From: Oleispira sp051275515
GTDB lineage: Bacteria; Pseudomonadota; Gammaproteobacteria; Pseudomonadales; Oceanobacteraceae
NCBI GenBank assembly: GCA_051275515.1
Contig: JBNMOT010000118.1
Location: 1-10,565 of the forward strand
DNA length: 10,565 nucleotides
Reading direction: 5' to 3'
Shown here: positions 7,326 through 10,565 of the stretch, piece by piece
How the letters are laid out: each line of letters starts with the position of its first letter
Position numbering within the stretch: position 1 is the stretch's first letter
Notes under the pieces: generated by a model
What the model was told of the DNA's origin: nothing
The model's input: the letters and a program-made list of their open reading frames with translations, nothing else
Databases searched by the model: none
Program-made: the position numbers and the translations under genes

Positions 7326-8108
7326 CTACAGCTTTTTAAATAACTCTCGACTGGCAAGAGGCTTATCTCCCAACAAGGGATTTAGCGCAAGCCTAGCAAT
7401 ATGTTTTGCCACTTGCCAACTTAACTCATGTTGCCAGTCTTCAGCAGCGATGGCTAAAATTGCATGCCCTGGAAAGCCCTGCGGCCTTAGAGCACCATAA
7501 GCCTGTGCGGTGATGAGATTGAACCCTGAAGAGGGATCAAAACTGTAAAATTGATCCGATTGAATGTCTCGACATTCACTGTCTTGTTGCCAGTTATATT
7601 GATATCCCATCACCGCTAATAGATGAAATTCAAAGCGACGCAATAGCGGTTCTGACTGCATGTCATTTTCAAGCTGCAATAGCCCCTGCAAAGTTTGCTG
7701 GTAAACTTTATAGAGTTCTGGCTGTGGCTCATCTTTCCATGTTAAACGTATGATCAACTCATTCAAATAAAAACCACAGTATAAGTTCCTCCCCTTTAAA
7801 GACTGCCCTTTTATCAATGGCTCACTTAAAGACAATCCGCCTGCTGAAGATCCATTAGCGAATGAAGCTTTGGATGAATAAATGGGGGGATAAACAATGT
7901 CGACATGCTGGCTATATCTTAGATCACCACGACCAGAAAATTGCATTTGATAAGGGGTAAAAGGCTGTAAAGCAGGATTTTTTTTATTAACCCGATGTAG
8001 TATGGAAAAACGTCCTTGTTTTTCACAAAACAAATCAACAATTTGACTGTTCTCTCGGAACGGACGTCGATGCAAAACATAATAAGTAAGGTTCAAACTA
8101 TTTTGCAC
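7326..8108 (-). CDS. recO: RecO, DNA repair protein
   Basis: RecO works with RecR (and RecF) to load RecA onto SSB-coated single-stranded DNA and to anneal strands. The 260 residues show the N-terminal OB fold (about 5-75), with YYVLHRRPFRENS (9-21), LQPFTPYQMQFSGRGDL (47-63), and a helical C-terminal domain with NLYCGFYLNELI (108-119), LLRRFEFHLL and the C-terminal LNPLLGDKPLASRELF. It lacks the four-cysteine zinc site of some RecO proteins; only scattered cysteines occur. Compared with E. coli RecO (242), about 25-30 Ser/Gly-rich residues are inserted at about 74-103, between the OB fold and the helical domain. The start is GTG at 8108-8106. An in-frame TGA lies seven codons upstream and the Shine-Dalgarno is poor; TTG at codon 5 is an unlikely alternative. 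It lies 51 nt after era, the usual neighbour. Confidence 0.94.
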   Translation of the reverse strand: MQNSLNLTYYVLHRRPFRENSQIVDLFCEKQGRFSILHRVNKKNPALQPFTPYQMQFSGRGDLRYSQHVDIVYPPIYSSKASFANGSSAGGLSLSEPLIKGQSLKGRNLYCGFYLNELIIRLTWKDEPQPELYKVYQQTLQGLLQLENDMQSEPLLRRFEFHLLAVMGYQYNWQQDSECRDIQSDQFYSFDPSSGFNLITAQAYGALRPQGFPGHAILAIAAEDWQHELSWQVAKHIARLALNPLLGDKPLASRELFKKL

Positions 8109-8110
8109 TG

Positions 8111-8123
8111 ATACGACCCGTAT
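8111..8123. repeat. Short perfect hairpin just before the recO start
   Basis: ATACG and CGTAT are perfect inverted copies around a 3-nt loop, ending 2 nt before the recO GTG. On the message the loop carries GGU, part of the only G-rich run (CGGGUC) near the start, so a stem here could limit ribosome access. It is small, and chance cannot be excluded. Confidence 0.35.
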
Positions 8124-8159
8124 TCGTCACATTGAATGACTGTATTTAATCAAACCTTA

Positions 8160-9065
8160 TTAATCTAAACCGTCGTAGCCAAGACTTTTGAGTGCTCGCT
8201 CGCTATCGGCCCAACCAGATTTCACTTTCACCCAAGTGTTAAGCATCACTTTGCACTCGAACATTTCTTCCATATCCAAACGAGCATCACGGCCAATTTG
8301 CTTAATACGGCCGCCTTTATCACCAATAATAATATGCTTTTGACTTTGACGATCAATCAAAATGGCCGCACTGATAACCAAAAGGCTATCTTCGTAACGA
8401 AACTCTTCGATCTCAACCGTCATAGAATAGGGCAGTTCGTCACCCAGCTGGCGCATAATTTTTTCGCGCACAAGCTCTGCCGCTAAAAATCGAGAGCTGC
8501 GATCAGTAATCTGATCTTCCGGATAAAAGTGAGCACCTTGCTTAATAAAACTCGCGATAATCGTTTCTAAGCGATCAACGTTATGGCCTGTTTTTGCACT
8601 CATCGGTACGATGTGAGCAAATTTGTACTTCTCATCTAGCTTCTGTAATGTTGGCAATAACGCTTCTTTATCCGCTAAAAAATCTACTTTATTGACGGCC
8701 AAGATCACGGGACACTTAACGTATTGCAAAGACTTTAAGACCAATTCGTCTTCACTTGTCCATTTAGTTCGATCGATCATAAAGACGATAGCATCAACGT
8801 CTTTCACGGCGGTCAGCGCCGCTTTATTCATGTAACGGTTTAAAGCTTTGTCATGATTTTCGTGCATACCAGGGGTATCGACGTAGACTACTTGCACATC
8901 ATTTTCGGTTTTAATGCCCACTATTTTGTGGCGAGTGGTTTGCGGCTTACGCGAAGTAATGCTCAGCTTTTGACCCAAAATATAATTCAATAAAGTCGAT
9001 TTTCCAACGTTTGGGCGACCAATAATGGCGACATAACCTGAACGTTCTGCTGTTTCATTTTCCAT
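8160..9065 (-). CDS. era: Era, GTPase for 30S ribosome assembly
   Basis: Era is an essential GTPase that binds the 3' end of 16S rRNA during 30S maturation. Numbering from the chosen start: G1/P-loop GRPNVGKST (16-24), switch region SRKPQTTRH (38-46), G3 DTPGMH (63-68), G4 NKVD (125-128), G5 SAKTG (156-160), and a C-terminal KH domain with IIGDKGGRIKQIG (246-258) and WVKVKSGWADSERALKSLGY near the end. ATG at 9065-9063 is preferred over an in-frame GTG at 9080. GAGGA lies 8 nt before the ATG, the GTG is embedded in that Shine-Dalgarno sequence, and the resulting 301 residues equal E. coli Era. The gene follows rnc by 4 nt, in the classic rnc-era pair that couples rRNA processing with 30S assembly. 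Confidence 0.97.
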   Translation of the reverse strand: MENETAERSGYVAIIGRPNVGKSTLLNYILGQKLSITSRKPQTTRHKIVGIKTENDVQVVYVDTPGMHENHDKALNRYMNKAALTAVKDVDAIVFMIDRTKWTSEDELVLKSLQYVKCPVILAVNKVDFLADKEALLPTLQKLDEKYKFAHIVPMSAKTGHNVDRLETIIASFIKQGAHFYPEDQITDRSSRFLAAELVREKIMRQLGDELPYSMTVEIEEFRYEDSLLVISAAILIDRQSQKHIIIGDKGGRIKQIGRDARLDMEEMFECKVMLNTWVKVKSGWADSERALKSLGYDGLD

Positions 9066-9069
9066 AAAT

Positions 9070-9765
9070 CTATTCCTCACCGGGCTTAAGGCTAATGCCT
9101 AAAAATTTCAAAGCTTGTGCCGCTGCTTCTTGCTCGGCGATACGTCGACTGCCACCTTGCCCGACAATCTTTTTTTCTAAATCTTTGACCACACAACTCA
9201 CTTTAAATAACTGTTCATGAGCACTGCCTTCAATATTTAACACATCGTATTTAGGCAAAGGAGCCTGTTTACCCTGCAAGAATTCTTGCAACTGTGTTTT
9301 AGGATCTTTCAAGGGATCATCAAGACTTAATGCTTTTAGTCTAGAATCATACCACTGCAAAATTTTACCTTTCACCGTGTCCATATTGGAATCAAGATAA
9401 ATGGCACCAATAATTGCTTCAACCGTATCGGCTAAAATCGATTCACGACGATGGCCACCACTTTTCATTTCTCCTGAACCAAGGTGCAAAAAGTCGCCCA
9501 AGCAAAAATCTCGTGCCAGTTCGGCAAGGGTAACCCCTTTAACCATACGAGCTCGAAGACGGCTTAGTTTGCCTTCCTTTGCTTCTGGAAATTTTAAGAA
9601 CAATGCTTCGGCAATTACTAAGTTAACAATAGAGTCTCCCAGAAATTCCAAACGTTCGTTATTTTTACCACCACAACTGCGATGTGTTAGTGCCAATTCG
9701 ATTAACGAAGTATCACAAAAGGTGTAGTCAATACGCTGACTGAGCTTTAATAGAGGATTATTCAC
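9070..9765 (-). CDS. rnc: Ribonuclease III
   Basis: RNase III cleaves double-stranded RNA and matures 16S and 23S rRNA from the primary transcript. The 231 residues show the N-terminal nuclease domain with signature NERLEFLGDSIV (36-47). Metal and catalytic residues are E37, E40, D44, D113 and E116 (the last two in ILADTVEAIIG), followed by a C-terminal dsRNA-binding domain (about 155-225) with VGQGGSRRIAEQEAAAQAL. Length matches the family (E. coli 226). The start is GTG at 9765-9763. The codon before it follows directly on the in-frame DUF4845 stop, so no upstream start exists, and the next Met is inside the catalytic domain. No clear Shine-Dalgarno is seen, so initiation probably depends on coupling to DUF4845 translation. 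The era Shine-Dalgarno lies in its last codons. Confidence 0.97.
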   Translation of the reverse strand: MNNPLLKLSQRIDYTFCDTSLIELALTHRSCGGKNNERLEFLGDSIVNLVIAEALFLKFPEAKEGKLSRLRARMVKGVTLAELARDFCLGDFLHLGSGEMKSGGHRRESILADTVEAIIGAIYLDSNMDTVKGKILQWYDSRLKALSLDDPLKDPKTQLQEFLQGKQAPLPKYDVLNIEGSAHEQLFKVSCVVKDLEKKIVGQGGSRRIAEQEAAAQALKFLGISLKPGEE

Positions 9766-9768
9766 GGC

Positions 9769-10137
9769 TTAGTAACTGTACTCGTGATTAAAAGTTAACA
9801 CGATATCAACATTACTCATCACATGATCACGACGCTCATAGTTCCAGATCAATTTGATCTCGCCCTTGCGCTTAGTAATAACCAACTCATGGGTCGGTAT
9901 AGGTAACCGATTCATATCTAAACGGCTATTAAGTAACTTACGCACGTCTTTGACACTGCTATCACGATGAATAACGTCTGGTAGGTCATCTAAGATAGTG
10001 ACCAAAATTCGATCATCCCAGTGCATACCGAAAATTCGCACAATAAAATTGAGTGAAAATCCCAACAGTATTAAGAAGGCCAGTATCGATATAAAGGAGA
10101 CGCCTGTCTGTTTAGCTCGATAATTGTGCTGTAACAT
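9769..10137 (-). CDS. DUF4845 family single-pass membrane protein
   Basis: Small protein of unknown function that matches the DUF4845 family commonly encoded directly upstream of rnc in gammaproteobacteria. The 122 residues have a short basic N-terminus (YRAKQTG, 6-12), one hydrophobic segment (about 13-34) and a polar C-terminal domain, probably periplasmic if the basic end stays inside. The N-terminus (KQTGVSFISILAF) loosely resembles a type IV prepilin start, but the Glu5-type motif is absent and no such role is claimed. The start is ATG at 10137-10135, 2 nt after the lepA stop, with AAGGTGG overlapping the last lepA codons about 10 nt upstream. The single stop TAA separates it from rnc in the same frame. 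The family call rests on recognition of context and sequence character and is fairly, not completely, certain. Confidence 0.85.
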   Translation of the reverse strand: MLQHNYRAKQTGVSFISILAFLILLGFSLNFIVRIFGMHWDDRILVTILDDLPDVIHRDSSVKDVRKLLNSRLDMNRLPIPTHELVITKRKGEIKLIWNYERRDHVMSNVDIVLTFNHEYSY

Positions 10138-10139
10138 AA

Positions 10140-10565
10140 TTAGTCATCCACCTTGAGAACTGCTAAGAAAGCTGACTGAGGAATTTCTACGTTACCAATC
10201 TGCTTCATTCGTTTTTTACCGTCTTTCTGTTTCTGCAACAGCTTCTTCTTACGGCTGATATCACCGCCATAACATTTGGCCGTTACATTTTTACGCATTG
10301 CTTTAATGTTAGTACGCGCAACAACTTGTGCGCCCATGGTGGCTTGAATTGCCACATCAAACATCTGACGAGGAATGAGCTCTTTCATTTTATCAGTCAA
10401 CGCACGGCCACGACTGCGAACATTGTCGGTATGCAAGATAACTGCTAACGCATCAACACGCTCACCGTTAATAAGAATATCTAATCGCGTTAACGACGCA
10501 GGGGAAAAGTGACTAAAACTGTAATCGAGTGATGCAAAACCTCGACTGACCGATTTTAAGCGGTC
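10140..10565 (-). CDS. lepA: LepA (EF4), ribosome-associated elongation factor 4, C-terminal part (cut by the window edge)
   Basis: LepA is a translational GTPase associated with 30S biogenesis and initiation. Only the last 141 residues are in the window, and the reading frame is open to the right edge. They match the end of domain V and the LepA-specific C-terminal domain: SRGFASLDYSF, INGERVDAL, IPRQMFDVAIQA, AKCYGGDISRKKKLLQKQK and KRMKQIGNVEIPQSAFLAVL. This lysine-rich block is the hallmark of LepA and contacts tRNA and rRNA in known structures. GTPase domains lie outside the window. It is the most upstream gene seen of the operon-like series. Signal peptidase gene lepB, the usual next gene, is not present; DUF4845 follows after only 2 nt. 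Confidence 0.97.
   Translation of the reverse strand, partial: DRLKSVSRGFASLDYSFSHFSPASLTRLDILINGERVDALAVILHTDNVRSRGRALTDKMKELIPRQMFDVAIQATMGAQVVARTNIKAMRKNVTAKCYGGDISRKKKLLQKQKDGKKRMKQIGNVEIPQSAFLAVLKVDD

Noticed and set aside
7246..7500. Plus-strand open frame of 84 codons over the pdxJ-recO spacer and recO end
   Set aside because: It is mostly antisense to the conserved recO C-terminus, has no recognisable protein character and no clear ribosome binding site.
9066..9080. GTG at 9080 as era start (adds MRNRF)
   Set aside because: It lies within the GGTGAGGA ribosome binding sequence of the ATG at 9065, and the shorter protein equals the usual Era length.
9401..9727. Plus-strand open frame of 108 codons inside rnc
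   Set aside because: It is antisense to the conserved RNase III catalytic domain; Ser/Arg/Pro-rich composition is typical of a shadow frame.
9769..10137. DUF4845 protein as a type IV pilin-like minor pilin
   Set aside because: The N-terminus is superficially similar, but the conserved Glu5 motif and pilin context are missing.
1..10565. A novel defence, mobile or biosynthetic system
   Set aside because: Every substantial gene is a recognised core gammaproteobacterial gene in near-standard order, with no transposase, repeats array, integrase, toxin-antitoxin pair or unassigned large gene.

Overview
The window is a conserved housekeeping stretch of a gammaproteobacterial chromosome. Gene content, protein similarity and order recall Pseudomonas and Oceanospirillales: cysM-rlmD-relA diverges from a gacS/barA-type sensor kinase, and there is an acpS-pdxJ-recO-era-rnc-DUF4845-lepA cluster. 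Base composition by eye is moderately AT-rich (roughly low-to-mid 40s % GC), lower than typical Pseudomonas. A marine Oceanospirillales-like organism is a reasonable guess, but this is inference and I cannot name the genus.

Layout. (1) 1-2953, minus strand: cysM (cysteine synthase B), rlmD (23S rRNA m5U1939 methyltransferase) and the first 176 codons of relA, which runs off the left edge. relA starts inside the end of rlmD. (2) 2954-3141: a 188-bp AT-rich divergent intergenic region with candidate promoters both ways. (3) 3142-6012, plus strand: barA/gacS, a tripartite hybrid histidine kinase and the only plus-strand gene. (4) 6013-6055: a 43-bp convergent gap without a convincing terminator. 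(5) 6056-10565, minus strand, transcribed lepA -> DUF4845 -> rnc -> era -> recO -> pdxJ -> acpS. The first four are separated by only 2-4 nt. Gaps of 94 nt (era-recO, measured from era's stop to recO's start it is 51 nt) and 90-99 nt (recO-pdxJ) follow, and acpS overlaps the end of pdxJ. lepA is cut by the right edge.

Together the genes cover translation and RNA processing (LepA, RNase III, Era, RlmD), the stringent response (RelA), recombination repair (RecO), cofactor and lipid-carrier biosynthesis (PdxJ, AcpS), cysteine synthesis (CysM) and global two-component control (BarA/GacS). No mobile element, CRISPR array, tRNA, rRNA or phage signature is visible, and no stretch longer than 300 bases lacks a gene.

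I see no undescribed biological system. The points worth a second look are: seven of the ten genes with a visible start appear to begin with GTG; lepB is missing from its usual place after lepA; a five-codon mini-ORF (four residues and a stop) overlaps the barA start as ATGA; RlmD has a basic C-terminal tail that contains the relA ribosome binding site; RecO has a Ser/Gly-rich insert; AcpS has an N-terminal extension with an 8-bp inverted repeat at its junction with the conserved domain; and a small hairpin sits at the recO start.
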